Origin: Opitutaceae bacterium
GTDB lineage: Bacteria > Verrucomicrobiota > Verrucomicrobiae > Opitutales > Opitutaceae
Length of the DNA: 7,083 nt
Direction of reading: 5' to 3'
NCBI GenBank assembly: GCA_031266495.1
Contig: JAISAX010000333.1
Coordinates: 1 to 7,083 of the forward strand
In this document: positions 1 to 5,528 of the stretch, piece after piece
Layout: each line of letters begins with the position of its first letter
How positions within the stretch are numbered: the stretch's first letter is position 1
Notes under the pieces: generated by a model
What the model was told of the DNA's origin: nothing
Seen by the model: only the letters and a program-made list of their open reading frames with translations
The model's database searches: none
Made by a program: the position numbers and the translations under genes

Positions 1-20
1 CCCCCCCCCCCCCCCCCCCC
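1..20 (+). repeat. Poly-C homopolymer tract, 20 nt, at the window edge
   Basis: Twenty consecutive C residues open the window, ending 53 nt before the start codon of the aldo/keto reductase, so the tract lies on the coding strand in that gene's leader or promoter region. It may be longer, because it touches the edge. The remaining leader (21-73) shows no clear Shine-Dalgarno site and no convincing promoter. The tract could be a slippage site, or a contig end produced by a homopolymer the assembler could not cross. Similar C-tracts on the coding strand occur upstream of two other genes here. Confidence 0.7.
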
Positions 21-73
21 TCAGACAGAATCCGTTTGGCAAGCGGGCCGGCAACGGACAGTAACGGCGGCCT

Positions 74-1063
74 ATGTATCACGCATCCCCGTCCCGTTAC
101 GACAATTCCTCGCTCTACCGCCGCTGCGGTCGCTCCGGCCTGCATCTGCCGCTGATCTCGCTCGGCCTGTGGCACAACTTCGGCGGTGTCGATGTATTCG
201 AAAACAGCCGCGCCATCGTGCGACGCGCTTTCGACCTCGGCGTCACGCACTTCGATCTCGCCAACAACTACGGCCCGCCGCCCGGTTCGGCGGAAGAAAA
301 TTTCGGGAAAATGCTCCGCCACGACCTCGCCCCGTATCGCGACGAACTGGTGATCTCCACCAAGGCCGGTTACCGGATGGGACCCGGCCCTTACGGCGAG
401 TGGGGATCGCGCAAATACCTGCTTTCGTCCCTCGACGCCTCGCTCCGCCGTCTCGGCATCGGGTACGTCGATATTTTTTACCACCACCGTCCCGACCCCG
501 ACACGCCGCTGGAGGAGTCAATGGGAGCGCTCGCCCACGCCGTGCGCAGCGGCAAGGCGCTCTACGCAGGCCTTTCCAACTACAACGCCGAACAGACGGC
601 GCGCGCCGCGAAGCTGCTGCGCGAACTGGGCGTGCCGGCGCTCATCCACCAGCCCGTTTACAACATGTTCAACCGCTGGATCGAACCCGAGCTGCTCGAT
701 GTGCTCGCCCGCGAGGGCATGGGCTGCATCCCGTTCTCGCCGCTCGCGCAGGGGTTGCTGACCAACCGCTACCTCAACGGCATCCCCGACGACGCCCGTG
801 CTGCCAAGGCGCACGGTTTCCTCAAGGCCGACCGCGTGACGCCCGAGGTGCTGTCAAGGGTGAGGGCGCTCGACGCGATTGCCCGCGAGCGCGGCCAGTC
901 GCTGGCGCAAATGGCGTTGTCATGGACAATCCGTGACAAGCGCGTGACATCCGCGCTGATCGGAGCGAGCAAGGTGAGTCAGCTCGAGGACAACCTCGCC
1001 GCGCTGAAGACGCCCGACTTCTCCTCCGGCGAACTGGCCGCGATCGAAAAGGCGCTGACGTGA
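74..1063 (+). CDS. gpr: Aldo/keto reductase, YghZ/L-glyceraldehyde 3-phosphate reductase type
   Basis: A 329-residue cytosolic NADPH-dependent aldo/keto reductase with a TIM-barrel fold. The N-terminus (SRYD, then RRCGRSGLHLP and SLGLWHNFG within residues 7-37) closely follows the E. coli YghZ/Gpr pattern, which supports the start at 74. The catalytic tetrad is visible: Asp61 and Tyr66 in DLANNYGPPPGSAEENFG, Lys97 in STKAGY, and His138 in YHHR (YSHR in YghZ). The cofactor-binding GASKVSQLEDN motif is at 298-308. Length and motif order are normal for the family. YghZ-type enzymes reduce L-glyceraldehyde 3-phosphate and methylglyoxal, so a detoxification role is likely, but substrate cannot be read from sequence and other reductase activity is possible. 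No good Shine-Dalgarno site is seen. rsmE follows on the same strand 44 nt downstream, so co-transcription is plausible. The symbol is by similarity only. Confidence 0.93.
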   Translation: MYHASPSRYDNSSLYRRCGRSGLHLPLISLGLWHNFGGVDVFENSRAIVRRAFDLGVTHFDLANNYGPPPGSAEENFGKMLRHDLAPYRDELVISTKAGYRMGPGPYGEWGSRKYLLSSLDASLRRLGIGYVDIFYHHRPDPDTPLEESMGALAHAVRSGKALYAGLSNYNAEQTARAAKLLRELGVPALIHQPVYNMFNRWIEPELLDVLAREGMGCIPFSPLAQGLLTNRYLNGIPDDARAAKAHGFLKADRVTPEVLSRVRALDAIARERGQSLAQMALSWTIRDKRVTSALIGASKVSQLEDNLAALKTPDFSSGELAAIEKALT

Positions 1064-1071
1064 GTTCATGG

Positions 1072-1095
1072 AGCGGCGGCATTCCTGCCGCTGCT
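1072..1095 (+). repeat. Strong hairpin between the reductase stop and rsmE start
   Basis: Inverted repeat AGCGGCGGCA (1072-1081), loop TTCC, TGCCGCTGCT (1086-1095): a 10-bp GC-rich stem with one G-U pair. It begins 8 nt after the reductase stop codon and ends 12 nt before the likely rsmE ATG at 1108. No T-run follows, so it is not a standard intrinsic terminator. It could attenuate read-through, protect the upstream mRNA 3' end, or hide the rsmE start region. It may also be one copy of a dispersed short palindromic repeat. Only a genome-wide count would tell. Confidence 0.6.
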
Positions 1096-1107
1096 TGCTG
1101 CTGCCGG

Positions 1108-1953
1108 ATGAACCTCATCCTCTTCGAACCTTCCGAACTGGCCAAACCGCTCCCGCGAGCCGATCCGCGGGCGGAGCACATTCTCGCCGTGCTCCGTCGC
1201 CGTCCGGGCGATACCTTCGACGCTGGTCTGGTCAACGGCCCGCTCGGCAAGGCGACGCTCGCCGGCGTGACGCCGGACGCACTGACGTTTTCGTTTGCGG
1301 CCACGTGTGAGCCGTCGCCGCTTCCGTGCGTGACGCTGATCGTCGGCCTGGTGCGTCCGCAGACGGCGCGCAAAATCCTGTTCGAGGCAACGACGCTCGG
1401 CGTGGACGTGATTCATTTCGTGGCGACGGAAAAGACCGATCCCAACTACGCGGCGAGCACGTTGTGGCGTTCCGGCGAATGGCGGCGGCATCTCGTGGAC
1501 GCGGCGCAACAGGCGTTCGACACGCGTCTGCCGTCCGTCACCTGGGACCGTTCGCTGGCGTCGGCGCTGGCGCTGGAGCAGGCGGATGGGCGGGAAAGCG
1601 TATCCGTTGCCACGTTACGCATCGCGCTCGACAATTACGAGGCGTCCGCCGGCTTGCACGAGGTCGTCGCTGCGGGCAAACATCCCCGCGGAGCGGGCGA
1701 ACCATCAGGCGACCGCCGCGTGCTCGCCGTCGGACCGGAGCGCGGCTGGGGCGACTGCGATCGCGAGCTGCTGCGCGGGAACGGTTTCACGCTTGCGCAC
1801 CTGGGCGCGCGCGTCCTGCGGGTGGAGACGGCAGTGGTGGCGGGGCTGGCGGTGATGGGAGTGGCGGGGGCGGCGAGAAGCGCGGCGTGGATCGCGGGGA
1901 ATGTCACCGCATTGCCGCCCGCCGGGGTGGGGTGCACGCCGTCGGCGACATAG
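1108..1953 (+). CDS. rsmE: 16S rRNA (uracil-1498-N3)-methyltransferase RsmE
   Basis: SPOUT-class methyltransferase that methylates U1498 of 16S rRNA using S-adenosylmethionine. With Met at 1108 the protein has 281 residues. The N-terminal PUA-like domain shows EHILAVLRRRPGD (residues 23-35). The central part has the K-ILFEATTLGV and HLVDAAQQAFDTRLPSV stretches typical of RsmE. The C-terminal knot has GPERGW (209-214), GF, LGARVLRVETA (232-242). I prefer 1108 over the GTG at 1060, which overlaps the reductase stop, because MNLILFEPSE is a normal RsmE beginning and the preceding 16 codons come from a hairpin. Family members are usually about 240-250 residues. Here conserved sequence ends near residue 252 (about 1863) and the last 29 or so residues, to the TAG at 1951-1953, are read antisense through SGNH hydrolase A, a sign that the native 3' end was replaced. 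Confidence 0.9.
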   Translation: MNLILFEPSELAKPLPRADPRAEHILAVLRRRPGDTFDAGLVNGPLGKATLAGVTPDALTFSFAATCEPSPLPCVTLIVGLVRPQTARKILFEATTLGVDVIHFVATEKTDPNYAASTLWRSGEWRRHLVDAAQQAFDTRLPSVTWDRSLASALALEQADGRESVSVATLRIALDNYEASAGLHEVVAAGKHPRGAGEPSGDRRVLAVGPERGWGDCDRELLRGNGFTLAHLGARVLRVETAVVAGLAVMGVAGAARSAAWIAGNVTALPPAGVGCTPSAT

Positions 1954-2618
1954 GTCCGGAATAGAGATTCATCCTTGGCGCGGAGGGCCTGCCAGTTGGC
2001 GTGGTGGTCAATGAGAATGAGGTTTGTCATGGCGGGTTTGAGTTCGGCGTAAACGTCGCGATAACCCTGATAGTAAGCAGCAAGGTCCGGGCGGATGCTG
2101 GCAGAGATGCCGCTGCCTTTGGGCGAATCCCAGGCGGGGTTCATCGTCTGGATGATGATCTCGGCATCGGGATGGTGTTCCTTGATGCGCCGGATCATCT
2201 GCCGGAGGTTGGCCTTGCTTTCCTCAATGGAGATTTTGGGGGCCGGTTCCTTGTCCTTGCGCCAGCCGGCGTCGTTCACCGCGAATTCGATGAATACGGT
2301 GTCGGGGTTTTGGTCGATGACTTTGGACTGGAGGATATCGATGCCGACACGGGAGGCTTTGCCGGACTGGCCGCTGTTGATGACCGTGACCTTGGCCGCG
2401 CCGGGGGAGGCGAGTTCGTTGAGCCAGGTGTCCAGCGTCTTGACCCAGCCGTTTCTGGCGCCATCGCCGGCAGTGAGGCTGGTGCCGTACACGATAACCG
2501 TCTGGTTTTTTCCGGCACGGAGGTTGTCAACGAGTTGCGAGGCCGCGCCGGTGTGCGCTGCAAGCGTGGCGAGCGCGGCAATTGTAGTCAGAGGTAAAAT
2601 ACGCTTGAGCGTTTTCAT
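1635..2618 (-). CDS. Secreted SGNH/GDSL-type hydrolase A, PEP-CTERM tail replaced
   Basis: A 327-residue SGNH hydrolase with an N-terminal signal peptide (MKTLKR, hydrophobic 8-26, cleavage probably near residue 26-28). Block I is YGTSLTAGDG with nucleophile Ser47. Block II is INSGQSG with Gly83. Block III is EFAVND with Asn115. Block V is DGVHPT with Asp226 and His229. All catalytic blocks are intact, so an active esterase or deacetylase is expected; the substrate is unknown. It is a tandem paralogue of the gene at 2670-3515. Similarity stops near residue 251 (about 1866). The remaining 76 residues are Ser/Pro/Arg-rich and are simply the antisense of rsmE, with no PEP motif, membrane segment or Arg tail. 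The gene overlaps rsmE tail to tail by 319 bp. The start at 2618 is supported by AAGGA just upstream. The protein would be exported but not sorted like its paralogue. Confidence 0.85.
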   Translation of the reverse strand: MKTLKRILPLTTIAALATLAAHTGAASQLVDNLRAGKNQTVIVYGTSLTAGDGARNGWVKTLDTWLNELASPGAAKVTVINSGQSGKASRVGIDILQSKVIDQNPDTVFIEFAVNDAGWRKDKEPAPKISIEESKANLRQMIRRIKEHHPDAEIIIQTMNPAWDSPKGSGISASIRPDLAAYYQGYRDVYAELKPAMTNLILIDHHANWQALRAKDESLFRTYVADGVHPTPAGGNAVTFPAIHAALLAAPATPITASPATTAVSTRRTRAPRCASVKPFPRSSSRSQSPQPRSGPTASTRRSPDGSPAPRGCLPAATTSCKPADAS

Positions 2619-2621
2619 GTG

Positions 2622-2626
2622 TCCTT
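2622..2626 (-). promoter_or_regulatory. Short-spaced Shine-Dalgarno site for hydrolase A
   Basis: On the minus strand AAGGA lies 3 nt before the ATG at 2618-2616. The spacing is shorter than the usual 5-9 nt, but this is the only exported gene in the window with any recognisable site. It supports the chosen start. Confidence 0.4.
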
Positions 2627-2645
2627 GAATTCAGGGTACGGCGTC

Positions 2646-2669
2646 GGGGGGGGGGGGGGGGGCGGGGGG
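2646..2669 (-). repeat. Poly-C tract (17 + 6 on the coding strand) in the leader of hydrolase A
   Basis: The plus strand reads 17 G (2646-2662), one C, then 6 G (2664-2669). On the coding strand of the minus-strand genes this is C6-G-C17. It fills nearly half of the 51-bp gap between the stop of hydrolase B (2670) and the start of hydrolase A (2618), ending 27 nt upstream of that start. A tract this long is expected to slip during replication, and it is also a common place for assembly length errors. Confidence 0.75.
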
Positions 2670-3515
2670 TTACCAACGGCGGCGGGCGGCGCGGCCAAGG
2701 GGGGTCACACGCAAAAAAAAACCTCCGGCCAGCGTGGCGCTCGTTGCCGGTTCGGGAATGGCGGACGCAGTCAGGGCGGCCTGGATGGCGGGGAATGTCA
2801 CGGCGTTGGTGCCCGCTGCGGTGGGATGCAGGCCGTCGGTCACGTAACTTTTGTAAAGCGCTTCGTCGTTCGCGCGCAGGGCGAGCCAGGTTGGCTCGTG
2901 GTCGATGAGGATCAGGTTGGCGACGGTGGATTTCAATTCGGCGTAAACATCGCGGTAGCCTTGGTAGAATTCGGCGATTTGCGGGCGTCCGGTGGCGGGA
3001 GGATTGGCCGCGCCGGGGTCGGGGTCGTAAATGCAGTTCATCGTCTGGATGATGATTTCCGTGTCGGGGAGCGCGGCGCGGATTTGGGTGATCATACTCT
3101 TGAGGTTGTTTTTGCTCTCTTGAAGGCAGATCCGGTAGTCGGTGTTGGTGGCAGCGTAGCTGGGGCCGCGGTAGGCGTCGTTCATCGAGAACTCGATAAA
3201 CACGGTGTCCGGGTTTTGGGCAATGACGGCGCTTTGGAGGAGGCTGAGGCCGGTGCGCGATGCCTTGCCGGACTGGCCGCTGTTGATGACGGTGGCCTTG
3301 GCTGCGCCGTCGGGGTCGAGCGTATCGAGCCAGGTGTCGAGGGATTTTACCCAGCCGTTTTTCGCGCCATCGCCGGCGGTCAGGCTGGTGCCGAAGACAA
3401 CGACCGTCTGGTTCTTGCCGGCCTTGAGATTGTCAACGAGTTGCGAGGCGGTGACCGTGTTTGCGACCCAGGCAGCCAGCAGGCAGGCGAGCGGGAGGAT
3501 GCGGGACGTTTTCAT
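2670..3515 (-). CDS. Secreted SGNH/GDSL-type hydrolase B with PEP-CTERM sorting signal
   Basis: A 281-residue SGNH hydrolase. The signal peptide covers about residues 1-23 (MKTSR then a hydrophobic core). Block I is FGTSLTAGDG with Ser44. Block II is INSGQSG with Gly80. Block III is EFSMND with Asn112. Block V is DGLHPT with Asp227 and His230. The C-terminus has AIPEPATSATLAGGFF (252-267, PEP at 254-256) and ends RAARRRW, so it is a PEP-CTERM protein expected to be processed by an exosortase encoded elsewhere. The hydrophobic segment is odd: after GGFFL comes Arg-Val-Thr-Pro-Leu-Gly-Arg, far more polar than usual, and the change falls at an A9 run (2713-2721). It is a close paralogue of hydrolase A, the next gene 51 bp downstream. 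No Shine-Dalgarno site precedes the start; the leader is pyrimidine-rich. Substrate unknown; an acetyl-esterase on polysaccharide is one possibility. Confidence 0.9.
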   Translation of the reverse strand: MKTSRILPLACLLAAWVANTVTASQLVDNLKAGKNQTVVVFGTSLTAGDGAKNGWVKSLDTWLDTLDPDGAAKATVINSGQSGKASRTGLSLLQSAVIAQNPDTVFIEFSMNDAYRGPSYAATNTDYRICLQESKNNLKSMITQIRAALPDTEIIIQTMNCIYDPDPGAANPPATGRPQIAEFYQGYRDVYAELKSTVANLILIDHEPTWLALRANDEALYKSYVTDGLHPTAAGTNAVTFPAIQAALTASAIPEPATSATLAGGFFLRVTPLGRAARRRW

Positions 3516-3540
3516 ATGTCAGGCGAGTGGGAGTGGAGTG

Positions 3541-3590
3541 GGAGAGAGAGAGGGCGGAGGCGGCGGAGGCGGCGGAGGAGAGGGAGGGAA
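3541..3590 (-). repeat. Pyrimidine-rich repeat leader upstream of hydrolase B
   Basis: The plus strand is nearly all G and A here, with a (GA)n stretch at 3542-3551 followed by three tandem 9-mers GGCGGAGGC (3553-3561, 3562-3570, and 3571-3579 with one change), then a GA-rich end. On the coding strand this is a TCCTCCGCC-like repeat followed by (CT)n, starting 25 nt upstream of the hydrolase B start. It contains no gene. It could be a slippage-prone leader, or could form unusual DNA structure such as a triplex. I see no promoter that I would defend in it. Confidence 0.6.
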
Positions 3591-3597
3591 CGTAGAT

Positions 3598-3619
3598 GCC
3601 TCGCAAGCGAAAGCGAGGC
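3598..3619 (-). terminator. Candidate terminator hairpin after the PEP-CTERM gene
   Basis: Perfect 7-bp inverted repeat GCCTCGC (3598-3604) and GCGAGGC (3613-3619), loop of 8 nt. It begins 9 nt past the stop codon of the minus-strand PEP-CTERM gene at 3629, the right place for a terminator. No U-run follows on the minus strand; a weak T-rich stretch follows on the plus strand instead. It may work as a 3' stabiliser rather than a true terminator. Confidence 0.4.
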
Positions 3620-3628
3620 TTCTTGTTG

Positions 3629-4495
3629 CTACGGGAACCGACAGCGGCGCAGGGCGAGGCAGGCAAGCGCGGACGCGGCGAGCACGGCAGCGGCAGTGGC
3701 GGGTTCGGGGATGGGGAATGGTCCCGTGATGTTTTTCAGAAGGAGCGAATCGCCAGCGCCAGAGCCATTTGTCAGTCGCAGGGCGATTTCAAAGGTGGTG
3801 AGCGGAGTGCCCGTGGTTTGAGCATAGGTACAGGTTGCCACAAGCGACGGGTCGCCTGTTTTATAGACGTCAAGTTTCATGTATCCCTTGTCGTCATCAC
3901 CGATGCCATAGGTGAAAACAAGGGTGCCGGGGTCGCCGGGCGCGAGGCCGGACACGTTGGAAAGTTGGTTGCCGCTGAGGCCGCTGTAATTTGCCCCCGC
4001 GGCTGTGGACGGGTTGCATGACCAGGTGAAGCGCAACTGGTCGTTCGCGTTGCTGCTGCTGCTGGTTATATTATAGAGAGCGAGGTAGCCTTTGGTTTCA
4101 TCGGAAGGATCGACGATATAGACACCGAGGGAGGAACCTGTCTTTCCCATGACGAAATCCATGCTGAAGGAAAACGGGTTCTCTCCGGAGACCGTGAATG
4201 TGTTCTGCGTGGTGGTTCCGTCTGCCGGGGTGGTGTCATAAATATAGGTGGCATAGGCACCCGCGGGAGAGATCAGCAAGCCGCCGCTGTCACTGTCATA
4301 GGCGCCGGTCTGGGCGTAGGGGCCGGTTGCTTGTGCTCCCACTGGGTAGCTTGAGGTGTAAGCGATTCGGGTAAAGGTCTCAAAACTCTCAAAGGTGCGG
4401 GTATTATCGGCGGGCAAGGTGAGGGGGAGCGTGAGGCAGAGGATGCCAATCCCCATGAGGGGAATTCGATGCGATGGTGTGGTCCGGTGTTTCAT
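3629..4495 (-). CDS. PEP-CTERM sorting domain protein, exported, function unknown
   Basis: Taking the Met at 4495 gives 288 residues. MKHRTTPSHR is followed by a hydrophobic signal core (about residues 13-27) and LPLTLPA before the mature part. The mature protein is Ser/Thr/Gly/Asn-rich with alternating beta-type segments, such as FSFSMDFVMG and SLGVYIVDP, and the overall look of a concanavalin A-like beta-sandwich. That fold is a guess from pattern only. The end is a clean PEP-CTERM signal: IPEPATAAAVLAASALACL with PEP at 263-265, then LRRCR. An alternative start at 4522 adds nine residues; further extension to 4603 would run through a poly-C tract and is not credible. No Shine-Dalgarno site is visible for either start. 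It follows the preceding PEP-CTERM gene by 61 bp and may share its transcript. Confidence 0.82.
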   Translation of the reverse strand: MKHRTTPSHRIPLMGIGILCLTLPLTLPADNTRTFESFETFTRIAYTSSYPVGAQATGPYAQTGAYDSDSGGLLISPAGAYATYIYDTTPADGTTTQNTFTVSGENPFSFSMDFVMGKTGSSLGVYIVDPSDETKGYLALYNITSSSSNANDQLRFTWSCNPSTAAGANYSGLSGNQLSNVSGLAPGDPGTLVFTYGIGDDDKGYMKLDVYKTGDPSLVATCTYAQTTGTPLTTFEIALRLTNGSGAGDSLLLKNITGPFPIPEPATAAAVLAASALACLALRRCRFP

Positions 4496-4539
4496 CAGGG
4501 ATGCGTTTTGCGTGGGTTTCATGTCGGCGGGGAAGGGAA

Positions 4540-4550
4540 GGGGGGGGGGG
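4540..4550 (-). repeat. Poly-C tract, 11 nt, in the leader of a PEP-CTERM gene
   Basis: Eleven G on the plus strand (C on the coding strand), inside the 61-bp gap between two PEP-CTERM genes. It ends 44 nt upstream of the start at 4495, or 17 nt upstream of the alternative start at 4522. The flanks are also pyrimidine-rich on the coding strand. It is the same arrangement as the tract before hydrolase A. Confidence 0.7.
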
Positions 4551-4556
4551 AGGGAA

Positions 4557-5393
4557 TCAGCGGCGTTTTCGCAGGAGGAACCATGCGGCGGCGAAGCCGC
4601 CACATAATGCCGCCATGGCGGCAGGCTCGGGAACGGTGGCCAGGGCCATGTTGCCGTTCACGGTGACACCGGCTAGCCGAATGGTCTCGTTGTAGGCCGT
4701 CTTATCCTCACCCGCCTTGCCAGTGGCAAAGGCATAAATGCGGAACGTCACAGGAGTGGTGATGTTTTGATAGAGGGAACCGGCAAGACTGAAGGTGGCG
4801 GTGACGGGAGTGAGCGCCCCGCCGCCAGTGACGGTCACCAACGGTGTACCGGACTGATCGTTGGCGATGCTGGTCGCGTAGTCATCACGACTGGAACGAA
4901 TGAAAAAACCTGCCGTGATGACGTCTCCGGAAGGAGCCCCCGAGAGGGTCTGTGCGCCCACGCTGGCGACGAGGGTTGAGAGGTTGAGGAGTTGCCCTTC
5001 ATCGGGGGTGAGGGTGACGCTCCAGTAGCTGGGCAGGGTATCGTTTTCCGCACATTCAATCGCGGCAGCCTCTGTCGCGGCGACGGTGCGCGCGTAGGTT
5101 GACGAACTGCCCGACATACGGACGTAGATGTTGTTGTTATTGCCGGACCCGATGCCGCCACCGCTTCCTGCCCACGCGATGCTTGAGGCTTCGAGTCCAT
5201 CGACCACGTTGCGGGGCCTGGGTTTGTCGCTGGTGTCGGAACTGTCGCCGGAAAAGAAGGTGAACGGATAATTGACGAGCGGGACCGGGTCGGTGTCGGC
5301 AGCCTGTATCAACGCGGGCATGACGGCGAAGGAGATGCCGAGGACGGAAATGAACGCAAATAACCGGAAGGCAGGAGGAGGGAGGTGGTTCAT
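4557..5393 (-). CDS. PEP-CTERM sorting domain protein, exported beta-rich
   Basis: A 278-residue exported protein. The signal peptide is residues 1-31 (MNHLPPPAFR, hydrophobic core to about 28, cleavage near IQA-ADT). The mature part opens with VPLVNYPFTF and contains PSYWSVTLTPDEG, a stretch with IRSSRDDYAT and TFRIYAFATG, and then RLAGVTVNGN. This order is common in Verrucomicrobia and Planctomycetes PEP-CTERM proteins and suggests a beta-sandwich; no catalytic residues are recognisable. The C-terminus is a canonical sorting signal: VPEPAAMAALCGG (PEP at 255-257), hydrophobic AAAWFLL, then RKRR. The frame is open upstream to 5651, but that extension is translation of the hairpin repeat array and has no signal peptide at its front, so I place the start at 5393. 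No Shine-Dalgarno site is visible. Likely role: surface or matrix component, or carbohydrate binding (inference). Confidence 0.87.
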   Translation of the reverse strand: MNHLPPPAFRLFAFISVLGISFAVMPALIQAADTDPVPLVNYPFTFFSGDSSDTSDKPRPRNVVDGLEASSIAWAGSGGGIGSGNNNNIYVRMSGSSSTYARTVAATEAAAIECAENDTLPSYWSVTLTPDEGQLLNLSTLVASVGAQTLSGAPSGDVITAGFFIRSSRDDYATSIANDQSGTPLVTVTGGGALTPVTATFSLAGSLYQNITTPVTFRIYAFATGKAGEDKTAYNETIRLAGVTVNGNMALATVPEPAAMAALCGGFAAAWFLLRKRR

Positions 5394-5528
5394 GTATTTC
5401 GTGAAGGTGTCGGATTTTTGTTGGACTGGCGAAGGGCAAATCATTGTGCGGCCTGCATTGTGTACGGATCGCTGAGTCGGTTGCATGGACGAAGGCGTCG
5501 GGTCTGGCGTCTGTTCATCCTGCCTTGT
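5394..5528 (-). other. Leader region with no recognised gene
   Basis: This is the 135 bp upstream of the PEP-CTERM gene starting at 5393. It is locally more AT-rich than its surroundings (about 5408-5465) and is the natural place for the promoter of the four-gene minus-strand series. I cannot name a -35/-10 pair with confidence. No Shine-Dalgarno site is seen. Confidence 0.35.

Noticed and set aside
2001..2628. Plus-strand open frames opposite hydrolase A
   Set aside because: Antisense shadows of a well supported SGNH gene; high GC content keeps several frames open.
2619..3821. 400-residue plus-strand open frame, Gly/Val-rich
   Set aside because: It is the antisense of hydrolase B and the end of a PEP-CTERM gene, starts in a poly-G run and shows no family motif. 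The minus-strand genes have clear catalytic and sorting motifs.
4523..4603. N-terminal extension of the second PEP-CTERM gene to 4603
   Set aside because: It runs through the C11 tract and overlaps the end of the preceding gene; a signal peptide begins at 4495 or 4522.
4587..4623. GGCGGC-gaa-GCCGCC hairpin and a 16-bp perfect palindrome TGCCGCCATGGCGGCA at 4608-4623
   Set aside because: Both lie inside the Ala/Gly codons of a PEP-CTERM signal, where GC-rich palindromes arise easily; no independent sign of function.
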